From NCBI GenBank assembly GCA_038529355.1, contig JBCBDU010000007.1:1-64000 (forward strand): a stretch of DNA of 64,000 nucleotides, written 5' to 3'. How positions within the stretch are numbered: the stretch's first letter is position 1; each line of letters begins with the position of its first letter. Source of the stretch: CALBPI01 sp038529355. Its GTDB lineage: Bacteria > Pseudomonadota > Gammaproteobacteria > Steroidobacterales > Woeseiaceae. This document shows, one piece after another, positions 54,005-62,767 of the stretch. The position numbers were made by a program, and so were the translations under genes. The notes under the pieces are model-generated. The model made no database searches. It saw nothing but the letters and a program-made list of their open reading frames with translations, and was not told where the DNA came from.

Positions 54005-54559
54005 GTGAGAGCAATATTTTTTCTTAGCATTATCGCCGGCGCCGCAGCTGCTGCAGCGCTCGCATGGTTTGCACCCTTTCTGGAGCAAGAGCGTACCAGA
54101 GCGCAAACGATGGTTCAGACCAATGGCGGTCGCATGGAGCAGTTCGAGATCCGGCTCGCGACCGATGTATTGTCGTCGCTGCCCGGTATCGATCGCCCTG
54201 ATGACGGGTTTGTGCCGGCATCCGCTGACTGGTATCCGGAGCTGGCTCCGTTCCGCGGCGTCGCCGAGATGTTTCGCTTGCGCAATGCGCAAGGGGTTGC
54301 GATCGGCATTGCCAGTCGTGTGCGTGGTCTGACATCGACTGACGATGTTGAATGGATTTTGCACTTGCCGGCGCGCGGCACGTTGGCGTTGCGCGGCCTG
54401 AGCGCAGATGTCGCCGAAGTCGGTGACATTGTTACCGGCACACGGGAATTCTCAGCGCTGTACGGTACATGGCAGGCGCGGCTGGATGAGGACAACGTCT
54501 GGCGCATCGAATCGGTCGTCAAGGCGCGCACTGATGAAGTAGAAGGAGCCGTCCAATGA
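54005..54559 (+). CDS. Signal-anchored protein of unknown function (first of a pair)
   Basis: 184 residues from GTG 54005. N-terminal hydrophobic helix (~residues 2-22, AIFFLSIIAGAAAAAALAWF), then a probably periplasmic part with no recognised motif (ADWYPELAPFRGVAEMFRLRN ~75-95, RGTLALRG ~125). Overlaps the next gene by 4 bases, which has the same size class and layout, so the two are likely partners or distant paralogues. Confidence 0.7.
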   Translation: MRAIFFLSIIAGAAAAAALAWFAPFLEQERTRAQTMVQTNGGRMEQFEIRLATDVLSSLPGIDRPDDGFVPASADWYPELAPFRGVAEMFRLRNAQGVAIGIASRVRGLTSTDDVEWILHLPARGTLALRGLSADVAEVGDIVTGTREFSALYGTWQARLDEDNVWRIESVVKARTDEVEGAVQ

Positions 54560-55248
54560 AGGCCATCCTTACGATGATCGCCGGCTTTGCGATCGGCTTC
54601 GTCCTGGTTGTTGTGGCGCTGTTGTACAACCCTACCTTTGATGGAGACAACACAAATCGCTTGAGCGGCGCGGAGATTCGCGTGCCGATCATAGGCGATG
54701 ACGTCGTTTCCGTCGCGGCGGGGCAGTCCGGCTATCCGTGGCTGACCAATTTCCCAGCGGATGCCCAATCACCGGCAATCGCCGGTATGCGCAGCGCCTA
54801 CACTGCAACGCTCGCCTCAACAGACGGCAACACCAGCGTGGCTTATGTGCTGCGTTTGAGTGCATTGACGCAGGCAGGCAAGCCGTTGTTCGGTGAGGTT
54901 ATCGACGAATCCACGTGGTATGTCGTCATGCCACGGCGCGGGACGTTTATCGTCAGCTCGCAGGATGATCTGTGGAGTTTCATCCGCCCAATGGCGATGC
55001 CGATGTTGCGCGGCGATACCTGGCGCGGCGACCTGCAGTACGTCACAACGCTTGGGCCAAGCAACGGTTTTGCCGACGTCGTCGGTATCAGCGGAACGTT
55101 CGCCAATCAAAGCGGCCGGGCGGCGTTGCAAACATCGATTCAGGAAGCCTCGGTAGCGCGTGGTATCACGCGCGGCAAGAGCACACTTTTTGTCGATATC
55201 CGCGAGACGCCATCGCCTGATGACGACGCGCTCGCAGCATCTCCTTAG
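54556..55248 (+). CDS. Signal-anchored protein of unknown function (second of a pair)
   Basis: 230 residues. N-terminal hydrophobic helix (~residues 5-26), then a beta-rich extracytoplasmic part (YVLRLSALTQAG, TWYVVMPRRGTFIVSS, RPMAMPMLRGDTWRGDLQYV). Shares the RGT(L/F) segment and domain order with the first gene of the pair. No family recognised. The stop is 1 base from the convergent ferredoxin-reductase gene. Confidence 0.7.
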   Translation: MKAILTMIAGFAIGFVLVVVALLYNPTFDGDNTNRLSGAEIRVPIIGDDVVSVAAGQSGYPWLTNFPADAQSPAIAGMRSAYTATLASTDGNTSVAYVLRLSALTQAGKPLFGEVIDESTWYVVMPRRGTFIVSSQDDLWSFIRPMAMPMLRGDTWRGDLQYVTTLGPSNGFADVVGISGTFANQSGRAALQTSIQEASVARGITRGKSTLFVDIRETPSPDDDALAASP

Positions 55249-55249
55249 C

Positions 55250-56470
55250 TCATCGCTCGACGGCGATGTCCTTCAACGACTGTTGCGGATCAGCCAATAG
55301 TTCGGGCGATACTTTTGCGCGCGCAGCAACGAGCGGCTTCGAGAACATGAACTCGCGCGGACTATTGACCGCATCGACAGCGATCAAGCGACCCTCTGCC
55401 AGATAAAAACAGGCGAATCTGCGCGTTGCCATGTCGCCGCGGATTACCGTTGCGTCATAGCCGTCAGTCAATCCGACGATTTGTAGCTTGAGGTCATATT
55501 GATCGGACCAGAACCATGGCACTTGCGCGTACGCCTTGCGCGCCCCGGTAATCGTCGCGGCTGCTGTGCGTGCTTGTTCCAACGCGTTGGGCACCGACTC
55601 GAGGCGCAGATTTCGATCCAACAGCGGATTCGGGTGGTTGGTGCAATCGCCGATGGCCAGCACGCCGTCGGCGCTGGTTTCACAGAACTCGTTGACGACG
55701 ATGCCGTTGTCACACGTGATGCCGGCCGCATCGGCAAGCTCGGTGTTCGGTTCAACGCCAACGCCGACGATGACCAGGTCGGCGGGCAGTGTGACGCCGT
55801 CATCTAACTGGACGGCGTCCACATGCTGCGCTCCGCCGAAGGACGCAAGCTGCGTACCGAGGTGAATGTGCGCCCCTGCAGTGCGGTGTACATCGAGGTA
55901 GAAGTCCGAAATCTGCGGTGACACAACGCGACTGAGCAGACGCGACTCACGCTCTACAATATGAACTTCGAGCCCCGCCTTGATTGCGACCGCTGCCACT
56001 TCCAGGCCGATATAACCGCCGCCGATAATGACGAGGCGTTTGCCGGGTGTGAATGCGCCGCGAATCCGATCTACATCGGCGGCTGTGCGCAAGTAATGCA
56101 CGCCTGTCAACGTGCTGCCGGGCACCGCTAGTGTGCGCGCACGACTGCCAGTGGCAATGACCAGATTGCGCCATTGCAGCTCACCACCCGTCGTGTGCAG
56201 CGAGCGGGCTGCCGGGTCGATAGCGGTGACCGTCGTGTTCAGCTGCAACTGAATGTCGTTCTCGGTGTAGAAGTCGAGTGGTTTGACCAGTAGGCGATCG
56301 AGGCCCACGTCGCCGGACAAATAGCCTTTTGACAGAGGCGGGCGCTGATACGGTGGCACAGCCTCTTCGCCGACGATAGTCAGTGCACCGGTATAGCCCG
56401 CTACGCGCAGCGAGACGGCTAACTGACCGGCAGCGTGGCCGGCGCCGACAACGACGGTGTGATCAGTCAT
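55250..56470 (-). CDS. FAD-dependent ferredoxin/rubredoxin reductase
   Basis: 406 residues, oxygenase-coupled reductase group (rhodocoxin/putidaredoxin reductase type): FAD loop VVGAGHAAGQLAVSLR, YQRPPLSKGYLSG, NAD loop IIGGGYIGLEVAAVA and VLAIGDCTNHPNP. Passes electrons from NAD(P)H to an iron-sulfur protein; the partner ferredoxin is not in the window. 16 bases downstream of the SDR and last gene of a probable five-gene operon. Confidence 0.9.
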   Translation of the reverse strand: MTDHTVVVGAGHAAGQLAVSLRVAGYTGALTIVGEEAVPPYQRPPLSKGYLSGDVGLDRLLVKPLDFYTENDIQLQLNTTVTAIDPAARSLHTTGGELQWRNLVIATGSRARTLAVPGSTLTGVHYLRTAADVDRIRGAFTPGKRLVIIGGGYIGLEVAAVAIKAGLEVHIVERESRLLSRVVSPQISDFYLDVHRTAGAHIHLGTQLASFGGAQHVDAVQLDDGVTLPADLVIVGVGVEPNTELADAAGITCDNGIVVNEFCETSADGVLAIGDCTNHPNPLLDRNLRLESVPNALEQARTAAATITGARKAYAQVPWFWSDQYDLKLQIVGLTDGYDATVIRGDMATRRFACFYLAEGRLIAVDAVNSPREFMFSKPLVAARAKVSPELLADPQQSLKDIAVER

Positions 56471-56486
56471 GACGAATTCAGGCGCG

Positions 56487-57257
56487 CTACATCGCGCTGA
56501 TGCCGCCGTCGATACGCAGCTCGACGCCGGTGACGAAAGACGATTCGTCTGATGCCAGATACAGGACTCCGTAGGCGATGTCGTCCGGATGACCGATGCG
56601 GCCTAACGGTATTTGCCGGCCGAGCTTGTGGACGAGCTCATCGCGCGTCATGCGATCGCCGCCAAGTCCGTCAATGATCGGCGTGTCGATGAACACAGGG
56701 TGTACCGAGTTGCAGCGGATGCCATTGCGCTTGCGCGCGCAGTCCAGTGCGATGGACTTGGACAGGTGACAGACGGCGGCTTTCGCCGAGTTGTATGACG
56801 CCTGATTGTGCCCGGCGATGATGCCGGCAATCGAGGACATGTTGATAATGCTGCCGCCGCCGCTCTCGGTCATTACCGGCAAGGCATACTTGCAGCCGAT
56901 GAAAATAGAGTCGACATCAACCTCATGGACGCGGCGAAAATTCTCGAGCGAGTCTTCTGTGACACCGCCAATCGTTCCGATGCCGGCATTGTTGACGAGG
57001 ATGTGCAAGCCACCGAGTTGCTGACAGGTAGCGATCGCTTGCTGCCATTGCTCAACACTGGTGACATCGTGTGCCATCGCATGCGCTTTGCCGGGATGGG
57101 CATCGTTGATTGATGCGGCAACCTGCGCGACACCATCGGCGTTGATGTCGGTCAGCAGCACCGTTGCGCCTTCCTTGACCAACATGCGTGAGATCGCCTC
57201 ACCTAACCCTTGTGCGGCGCCTGTGACCAGCGCGATTTTCCCGGCGACTCTGCTCAT
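56487..57257 (-). CDS. Short-chain dehydrogenase/reductase
   Basis: 256 residues. NAD(P) loop TGAAQGLGEAISRML, NNAGIGTIG, catalytic Ser in MSSIAG and YNSAKAA giving the Tyr-x3-Lys pair (~residues 155-160). C-terminal GVELRIDGGISAM typical of classical SDRs. Substrate unknown. Overlaps the protease gene by 4 bases (ATGA). Confidence 0.93.
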   Translation of the reverse strand: MSRVAGKIALVTGAAQGLGEAISRMLVKEGATVLLTDINADGVAQVAASINDAHPGKAHAMAHDVTSVEQWQQAIATCQQLGGLHILVNNAGIGTIGGVTEDSLENFRRVHEVDVDSIFIGCKYALPVMTESGGGSIINMSSIAGIIAGHNQASYNSAKAAVCHLSKSIALDCARKRNGIRCNSVHPVFIDTPIIDGLGGDRMTRDELVHKLGRQIPLGRIGHPDDIAYGVLYLASDESSFVTGVELRIDGGISAM

Positions 57258-57583
57258 GAAGTTCTTCCGTTATTTGATGTTACTTGGTGCAGCCTTCTGA
57301 TGCCGCGTTTACCGATCGCAAGCACGGCTGCATAGCGTACGCGATGCGCGTCGACCCAGCCGATAGTTTCACTGCCAGTTTGACCGTCGCTGTCGAGCCG
57401 GACCTGATCTTCTGCAAGTGCGCCGATGCGTTTGATCATCCAGCCAAAATGCGCGTGTTGCACACACACAATTTGACCTGTGTTGAGACGCGATCGGCCG
57501 GCATCAAATCGCCGGCCGATCACAAAATCGCCTTCGCGGAGCGTTGGCAGCATGCTACGACCGTTGACGCGAAACAAACGCAT
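57254..57583 (-). CDS. sodX: Signal-peptidase-like maturation protease of nickel SOD
   Basis: 109 residues from ATG 57583. S26-type Ser-Lys dyad: NGRSMLPTLREGDFVIG (Ser) and GWMIKRIGAL (Lys). Short, no transmembrane anchor, the form found next to sodN, where it removes the SodN leader so that His1 of the nickel hook is free. It starts 25 bases after the sodN stop. Longer in-frame starts exist upstream but lie over sodN. Confidence 0.8.
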   Translation of the reverse strand: MRLFRVNGRSMLPTLREGDFVIGRRFDAGRSRLNTGQIVCVQHAHFGWMIKRIGALAEDQVRLDSDGQTGSETIGWVDAHRVRYAAVLAIGKRGIRRLHQVTSNNGRTS

Positions 57584-57608
57584 CCGCTGTCGCTGCCATG
57601 CGCCCGGA

Positions 57609-58106
57609 CTAAAGTACCGGGTAAACGGTTTCCAGCGAGGGCTTGTACGGGCACTCGGCGCGCTTGGTTTTGACGCCCTTGGTTTCCCAGAACATCTCGG
57701 CGAACTCATTGCACAGCTCGACCAGTTTCAGCGCATCAGCGCGATCGACGCCTTGCTTGCATTTGCTGCCGGTCAGCATGATGTTGTGCACCAGTTCATG
57801 CGCGTTCGGGTGTTTCTCAAACTGCGGTGCTTTCAGATAGTCGCCCCAGATCACACGCACTTCATGCTTGACGTCTTCGGCGTGTTTCTCTTTCTGTGCG
57901 ACACAGCGGGCCATGGCGTTTTGGTAGGCCAGATTGCTGTCGGGTTTGTGACTCTCCCACTCTTCCATGATGTCGATCATGCGCACAACGGTCAGCGCAG
58001 AAATCAGAATGGGCGCAGGATCGTAGATCGCGCAGGGCACATCACAGTGTGCGGCAACCGGGGTTGCCTTGTTGCTCAACAGCGTTTTCAAAGCTCGACG
58101 TAACAC
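57609..58106 (-). CDS. sodN: Nickel-containing superoxide dismutase precursor
   Basis: 165 residues from GTG 58106, which follows AAGGAG at 7 bases; ATG 58124 would add six residues. Leader MLRRALKTLLSNKATPVAA, then the nickel hook HCDVPCAIYDP, with the His1, Cys2 and Cys6 ligands needed for nickel. Cleavage before His is expected from sodX next door. Helical bundle follows (KHAEDVKHEVRVIWGDYLK). Converts superoxide to oxygen and peroxide. Start is 38 bases from the MMPL stop. Confidence 0.95.
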   Translation of the reverse strand: MLRRALKTLLSNKATPVAAHCDVPCAIYDPAPILISALTVVRMIDIMEEWESHKPDSNLAYQNAMARCVAQKEKHAEDVKHEVRVIWGDYLKAPQFEKHPNAHELVHNIMLTGSKCKQGVDRADALKLVELCNEFAEMFWETKGVKTKRAECPYKPSLETVYPVL

Positions 58107-58144
58107 GTTGGAATCTCCTTGCATCGGGTCACTTATCTGGCCAG

Positions 58145-60487
58145 CTAGTGTGCCTGAATCGCGGTGGTGGTGCGAGCGCCGAAGCGTTTGTCCAGCCAGA
58201 TGACGATCGACGGCAGCATCAGCAAATCATAGATCACAGCGCTCGATACGACGATCGCGATCATGACTCCGGAGGTCACGTTCAGGTTGAAATCCGACGT
58301 GGCCAGCACGAGGAAGCCTGCGGTCAGTGTGATAGAGGTGACGATTAGTGCGCGTGACACGGTGCCGATGGCGTAGCGCATGCTCGCTTCCGGGTCGAGC
58401 CCCTGTGCGCGGCGCGCCTGCAAATACTTCGTCAACAGGTACACAGTGTCGTCGACGACGATACCGATCGTCATGCTGAACACGACAGCGGCGGCCAGAT
58501 TGATATGACCAACCGCAATTCCCCAGATGCCAAACGCGACCGCCGCGGGCAATAGGTTCGGAATCAGGCTCATGACGCCAAACATCGTCGAGCGCAGCGT
58601 AATGATCAAAGTGATCGTAATCAGCCCAAGCGCAAGCAGCGAACCAGTCAGCATTGCGTTGATGTTGCGTTGGCCGATGTTAGCCCACGATACATCCGAG
58701 CCTGCCCCAGGGGTTCTCAGTGCCGGCGCATTGTCGTCAAACCATCGTTGCGTACGCGCTTCCAGCTCGACGATGCCGCGCGTGCGCTCGCCGCCAATGC
58801 GCACATCAACGCGCATGCGTGAGCGGTCGAAGCTCAGCTGATTGTTCAGATCCAGCCCAAACGGCAACGACATTTCATACAGCAGCAAATATTGCGCAGC
58901 CAACTCGCGACCGTCCGGCAATACGCGCCAGTCGGCGGCGTCATCATGCAGATCCTGATTCAGTCGCTTCAGCGTTTCGGTGAATGCGCTGACGTAGATC
59001 ACCTCCGGCTGCGCGCGCGCCCAGTCCATGAAGCGCTCGACCGTGCGCAGGAAGTCAGGATCCGTGATGCCGTTGGCGCTGCCACTGTCGAACGAGAAGC
59101 TCATCACGAACGGTCCGGTGAGGTTATCAATCGTGAAGTCTGCAGCCTGACGAATCGGCAGGTCGGTGGAGAAATACTCGATGAAATCGTCTTCGAGCGT
59201 GTTGCGCGGCGCAAAGCTGATTAACACCACGGCGACCAGCGCGGAGACGAGGCCGAAACGCCGCCGCTGGGCGACCAGCACATCGGCCATGCGGGCGGTC
59301 CACCGCTCGCTGGCCAGCGGCTTGCGGTTGAATGGCAACGTCAGCATCAGTGCGGGTAAACACAGCAGCGTGAATATCAGCGCCATGACGACGCCAATGG
59401 CCACCAGATTGCCGAGGTCGCGAAACGGTGGCACTTCGCTGTAATTCAGGCCGAGAAAGCCGATGCCGGTCGTTAGCGTCGTCAACAAGATCGGTTGCAG
59501 ATTGATGCGCAGTGCATGGAATGCAGCATCGCGGCGCGTGCTGCCGGCGCGCAGACGAGCGAGGAATACGCTCAACATATGCACCGCATCGGCGACCGCC
59601 AACGTCATGACGATACTCGGTACGGCGACGGTGGCGGCGTTCAGGCGAAACCCCAGATAACCGCCGATGCCCAGGGTTGAGATGATGCTGGTCGCGACAA
59701 TCACCAACACGGCAGCGGTCGCCGAGGCGGAGCGCAACGTCAGTGTCAGCAGCACGATAACAATCGCGACCACGATCGGGATAAAGCGGAAGAAATCACT
59801 GATCGACAGTTCGTCAAAAGTCTGGTCACCGATGACCGACCCGAGCAGGTACAGATCGATGTCAGGGTACTGCGCGGCAAAATTACGACGCAGGGCGCGC
59901 GCGTGTCCGGCGATCTCGGGGACGGCCACCTCATCGTTTTCGGGCATGTTCAGCATCACGCTGACGGCGGCAACGTGGCCGCTCGGTGACACCCAACGGT
60001 GAATCAGTTCAGGCTCGCCAAGCGCAATGACGCGAATCTGTGCCAGTGCGTCGCTGTCGAGTGCTCGATCTTGTGGAATCAGGTCGCTGACCCGTAGTTC
60101 ATCGTTGGCTGCCACGGTGTGCTGGTAGTTGCTGAGAGAGTCGACGCGCTTGGCGAAGGGCACTTGCCAGCCGACGTCGGTCAACGCATGCAGCAGCGCA
60201 ACAGCATCGGGCGTGAAGACATCGCCGGACTTCGGCGCTATCACGAACATGACGTTGTCGGTGCTACCAAAGTCTGCGTTGAGCGCCTGTTCGGCGATGT
60301 AGTTCGGGTTCGCGTCATCGAAGAACACCGACTCGTCCGTCTGCAATGACAATCGCAATGCGCCTGCGCCCAGCATTACAACCAGCACGGCGGCGAGCAA
60401 CAGCGCGGCTCGCGCATGCGCGATCAACGCGTTGCACATTGCCTGCGCCCGAGCGCTGCTGCGGTCGGCTGATGGGTAGGTGGACAA
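58145..60487 (-). CDS. RND-superfamily exporter (MMPL type)
   Basis: 780 residues from TTG 60487 (ATG 60439 is an alternative; neither has a strong site). Two halves, each with one helix, a large periplasmic loop and five helices, giving about twelve membrane segments; both halves carry the GIVVDDTVYLLTKYL or AVADAVHMLSVFLAR type TM4 segment. Similar to hydrophobe/lipid-carrying MMPL exporters. Substrate unknown. The stop is 38 bases before sodN on the same strand. Confidence 0.85.
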   Translation of the reverse strand: MSTYPSADRSSARAQAMCNALIAHARAALLLAAVLVVMLGAGALRLSLQTDESVFFDDANPNYIAEQALNADFGSTDNVMFVIAPKSGDVFTPDAVALLHALTDVGWQVPFAKRVDSLSNYQHTVAANDELRVSDLIPQDRALDSDALAQIRVIALGEPELIHRWVSPSGHVAAVSVMLNMPENDEVAVPEIAGHARALRRNFAAQYPDIDLYLLGSVIGDQTFDELSISDFFRFIPIVVAIVIVLLTLTLRSASATAAVLVIVATSIISTLGIGGYLGFRLNAATVAVPSIVMTLAVADAVHMLSVFLARLRAGSTRRDAAFHALRINLQPILLTTLTTGIGFLGLNYSEVPPFRDLGNLVAIGVVMALIFTLLCLPALMLTLPFNRKPLASERWTARMADVLVAQRRRFGLVSALVAVVLISFAPRNTLEDDFIEYFSTDLPIRQAADFTIDNLTGPFVMSFSFDSGSANGITDPDFLRTVERFMDWARAQPEVIYVSAFTETLKRLNQDLHDDAADWRVLPDGRELAAQYLLLYEMSLPFGLDLNNQLSFDRSRMRVDVRIGGERTRGIVELEARTQRWFDDNAPALRTPGAGSDVSWANIGQRNINAMLTGSLLALGLITITLIITLRSTMFGVMSLIPNLLPAAVAFGIWGIAVGHINLAAAVVFSMTIGIVVDDTVYLLTKYLQARRAQGLDPEASMRYAIGTVSRALIVTSITLTAGFLVLATSDFNLNVTSGVMIAIVVSSAVIYDLLMLPSIVIWLDKRFGARTTTAIQAH

Positions 60488-60601
60488 AGCTTGACGATTC
60501 CGGTGCGTAAATGTGACGTCGCGTCACTGCAAATGTAAACAATTGTGCGGAACGGCCCAAATGCTGGCAACGAGGCGCGTCGCTCTCTACACTCTGCGAG
60601 T

Positions 60602-61036
60602 ATGAGTATAACTAGAGTGGGCGATCAAGCCGCCGAGCAGGAAATCGTGTTTGTCGATGATATGCCGCAGTTGCTGACTATCGCCGAGCAGATGCTCAAA
60701 AAACTGGGGCACAAGGTGCGCTGTTTCGCGAATCCGGTGGATGCGCTCACCTACATCAATGACGCTGCAGATCAGGTTGGTCTGTTGATCACGGATCAGT
60801 CGATGCCGTGCATGACAGGTCTGGAATTGATTGGCGCTGTCCGTGAGTTACCGGCGCGCCCGTCTACGGTGTTGTCCACGAGTGTGCCAGAGGCTTCGAC
60901 AGTCGCTGATTATTTGGCTCACGGCGTCGATGCGGTGCTGCCCAAACCCTTCACGATGAGTGAACTCGAAACGGTCGTGCGCAAACAATTCGAATTGCAG
61001 CCGGATGGCCAGCAACCGCGCGTCAGTGGCGGTTGA
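60602..61036 (+). CDS. Stand-alone response regulator receiver
   Basis: 144 residues from ATG 60602. Receiver fold with acidic pair in VFVDDMPQL, phospho-acceptor Asp in LLITDQSMPCMTG, conserved Thr/Ser in VLSTSVPEA and Lys in LPKPFTM. No output domain beyond a short C-tail. A histidine kinase is not nearby. Overlaps the MATE gene. Confidence 0.9.
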   Translation: MSITRVGDQAAEQEIVFVDDMPQLLTIAEQMLKKLGHKVRCFANPVDALTYINDAADQVGLLITDQSMPCMTGLELIGAVRELPARPSTVLSTSVPEASTVADYLAHGVDAVLPKPFTMSELETVVRKQFELQPDGQQPRVSGG

Positions 61037-62384
61037 CAGCGCCCGACTGACCCAAGGCTCGGTTCCCGGGCACCTGTTCGCGATGGCTGCACCGATGCTC
61101 GGTGGCATCATCGCAACGATGGCGTTCAACGCCGTAGACACATTCTTTGTCGGTCGCCTCGGTGCGCAAGAACTTGCCGCCATGAGCTTTACCTTTCCCG
61201 TGGCCATGATCGTTACCGCGGCGTCCATTGGCCTGGGCGCTGGTGCGTCGTCAGTGATTGCACGCGCACTGGGCGCCGGAGACGCAGCCCGTGTTCGACG
61301 TCTGACAACTGATGCTTTGATGTTGGGTCTAATCGTTGCGGTCACGCTTGCCGTTACGGGCTGGCTGCTGCTGGAGCCAATATTCACGACTCTCGGCGCA
61401 TCCCCGGCATTGACGGGGCAAATCGCCCGATATATGACGCTATGGTTTGCCAGTGCGCCGTTACTGGTATTGCCTATGGTTGCGCATGGTGCCATTCGCG
61501 CAACCGGCGATACGCGCATTCCGATGTGGATCATGATCGGTGGCGCACTGTTGAACGCCGCACTCGATCCGCTGCTGATCTTCGGTCTCGGGCCGTTCCC
61601 GCGCCTGGAGCTGGAAGGCGCAGCGCTGGCCTTACTGATCGCGCGTGGTGTGATGTGCGCCGTCACGCTGTACATCTTGATCGTTCGGCTGCACATGGTT
61701 GATCTTGCCCGCCATTCGTTGGGCGTTGTGATCCGTTCGTGGCGCGCGATCCTGCATGTGGGTATCCCGGCAGCCGGCACCAACATGATCATCCCGCTAT
61801 GTACCGCAATCGCGACGGCGATGCTGGCGACATATGGCGCCGATGTCGTGGCCGGCTTCGGTGTGGCGTCACGCATCGAGTCGCTGTCGCTGGTGGCGTT
61901 CTATGCGCTGTCGGCGGTGATCGGGCCAATGCTCGGACAGAACCTTGCCGCCAGAAAAAACGCGCGCCTGCACGCCGCGTTGAATAGCAGCGCGATCTTT
62001 TGTGCCGCTTTCGGCGTCGTGCTTGCGCTGCTGCTGTTCATTGCCGGTAAGCCGTTTGCCGGACTGTTTTCCACCGATCCCGTCATTGTTGATGTTGCTG
62101 CCAGGTATTTGTGGATTGTGCCGCTCAGCTATGGCGCTGCCGGTCTGGTCATGACCGCTAACGCCGGTTTCAATGGTATCGGTCAGCCGTTGCCGGCTGT
62201 CGTTGTGTCAGCATCGCGCATGGCGCTGGTATATCTGCCGCTGGCGTGGTTGCTCAGTGCGTGGCTCGGGTTCCCGGGTATCTTTGTCGCCTATGCCTGC
62301 GCTAATCTCATCTGCGGTATCGGCGCGTTTTTCTGGCTGCGCCGACGCATTGATCGCGTATCACTGTTGGGAGCAACGTCATGA
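61005..62384 (+). CDS. MATE family multidrug efflux transporter
   Basis: 459 residues if ATG 61005 is used (GTG 61026 is also possible). Twelve membrane segments, MATE N-terminal half with APMLGGIIATMAFNAVDTFFVGRLG and GAIRATGDTRIP at the TM5-6 loop. Exports cationic drugs by Na+ or H+ antiport in family members; substrate here unknown. Overlaps the receiver gene by ~30 bases and DUF4345 by 4 bases. Confidence 0.9.
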   Translation: MASNRASVAVDSARLTQGSVPGHLFAMAAPMLGGIIATMAFNAVDTFFVGRLGAQELAAMSFTFPVAMIVTAASIGLGAGASSVIARALGAGDAARVRRLTTDALMLGLIVAVTLAVTGWLLLEPIFTTLGASPALTGQIARYMTLWFASAPLLVLPMVAHGAIRATGDTRIPMWIMIGGALLNAALDPLLIFGLGPFPRLELEGAALALLIARGVMCAVTLYILIVRLHMVDLARHSLGVVIRSWRAILHVGIPAAGTNMIIPLCTAIATAMLATYGADVVAGFGVASRIESLSLVAFYALSAVIGPMLGQNLAARKNARLHAALNSSAIFCAAFGVVLALLLFIAGKPFAGLFSTDPVIVDVAARYLWIVPLSYGAAGLVMTANAGFNGIGQPLPAVVVSASRMALVYLPLAWLLSAWLGFPGIFVAYACANLICGIGAFFWLRRRIDRVSLLGATS

Positions 62385-62767
62385 CTTTCGCGAAAATTGT
62401 ATTGTGGCTGTTTGGCCTGATCACACTCGCCTTCGGCGCCTATTCACTGGTTGCGCCCGAGCAGCTGGCGCAACTGACGCAGTATGATTTGCGCTCCAGC
62501 GGCGCGATCACAGAAATCCGCGCTTTCTACGGTGGCCTCGAGTTGGGCCTGGCGGCATTCTGGATTGCCGGCGCGCTGAAGCCGTCGTTGCTGCGCGCAG
62601 CGCTGGTTTCGATGATCCTGGTGTGGTCAGCCGTCGCCGCCAGTCGTGTGTTCGGGTTGATTATTGATGACAGCCTGACGTCAACGATGATCATCGTGCT
62701 GGTGTCTGAAGTGCTAGGCGCGGCGCTTGCGTTTATCGCGCTGCAGCGTTTGCCGGCCAGTCCGTGA
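62381..62767 (+). CDS. DUF4345 family membrane protein
   Basis: 128 residues, about four membrane segments, with the family pattern near APEQLAQLTQYDLRSSGAITEIRAFYGGLELGLA. Function unknown. ATG overlaps the MATE stop; the 3' end overlaps the convergent MATE gene by 35 bases. Confidence 0.8.
   Translation: MTFAKIVLWLFGLITLAFGAYSLVAPEQLAQLTQYDLRSSGAITEIRAFYGGLELGLAAFWIAGALKPSLLRAALVSMILVWSAVAASRVFGLIIDDSLTSTMIIVLVSEVLGAALAFIALQRLPASP

Noticed and set aside
60848..61876. 342-codon antisense frame under the MATE gene
   Set aside because: Opposite a clear MATE transporter; Ser/Ala/Thr-rich and without motifs.
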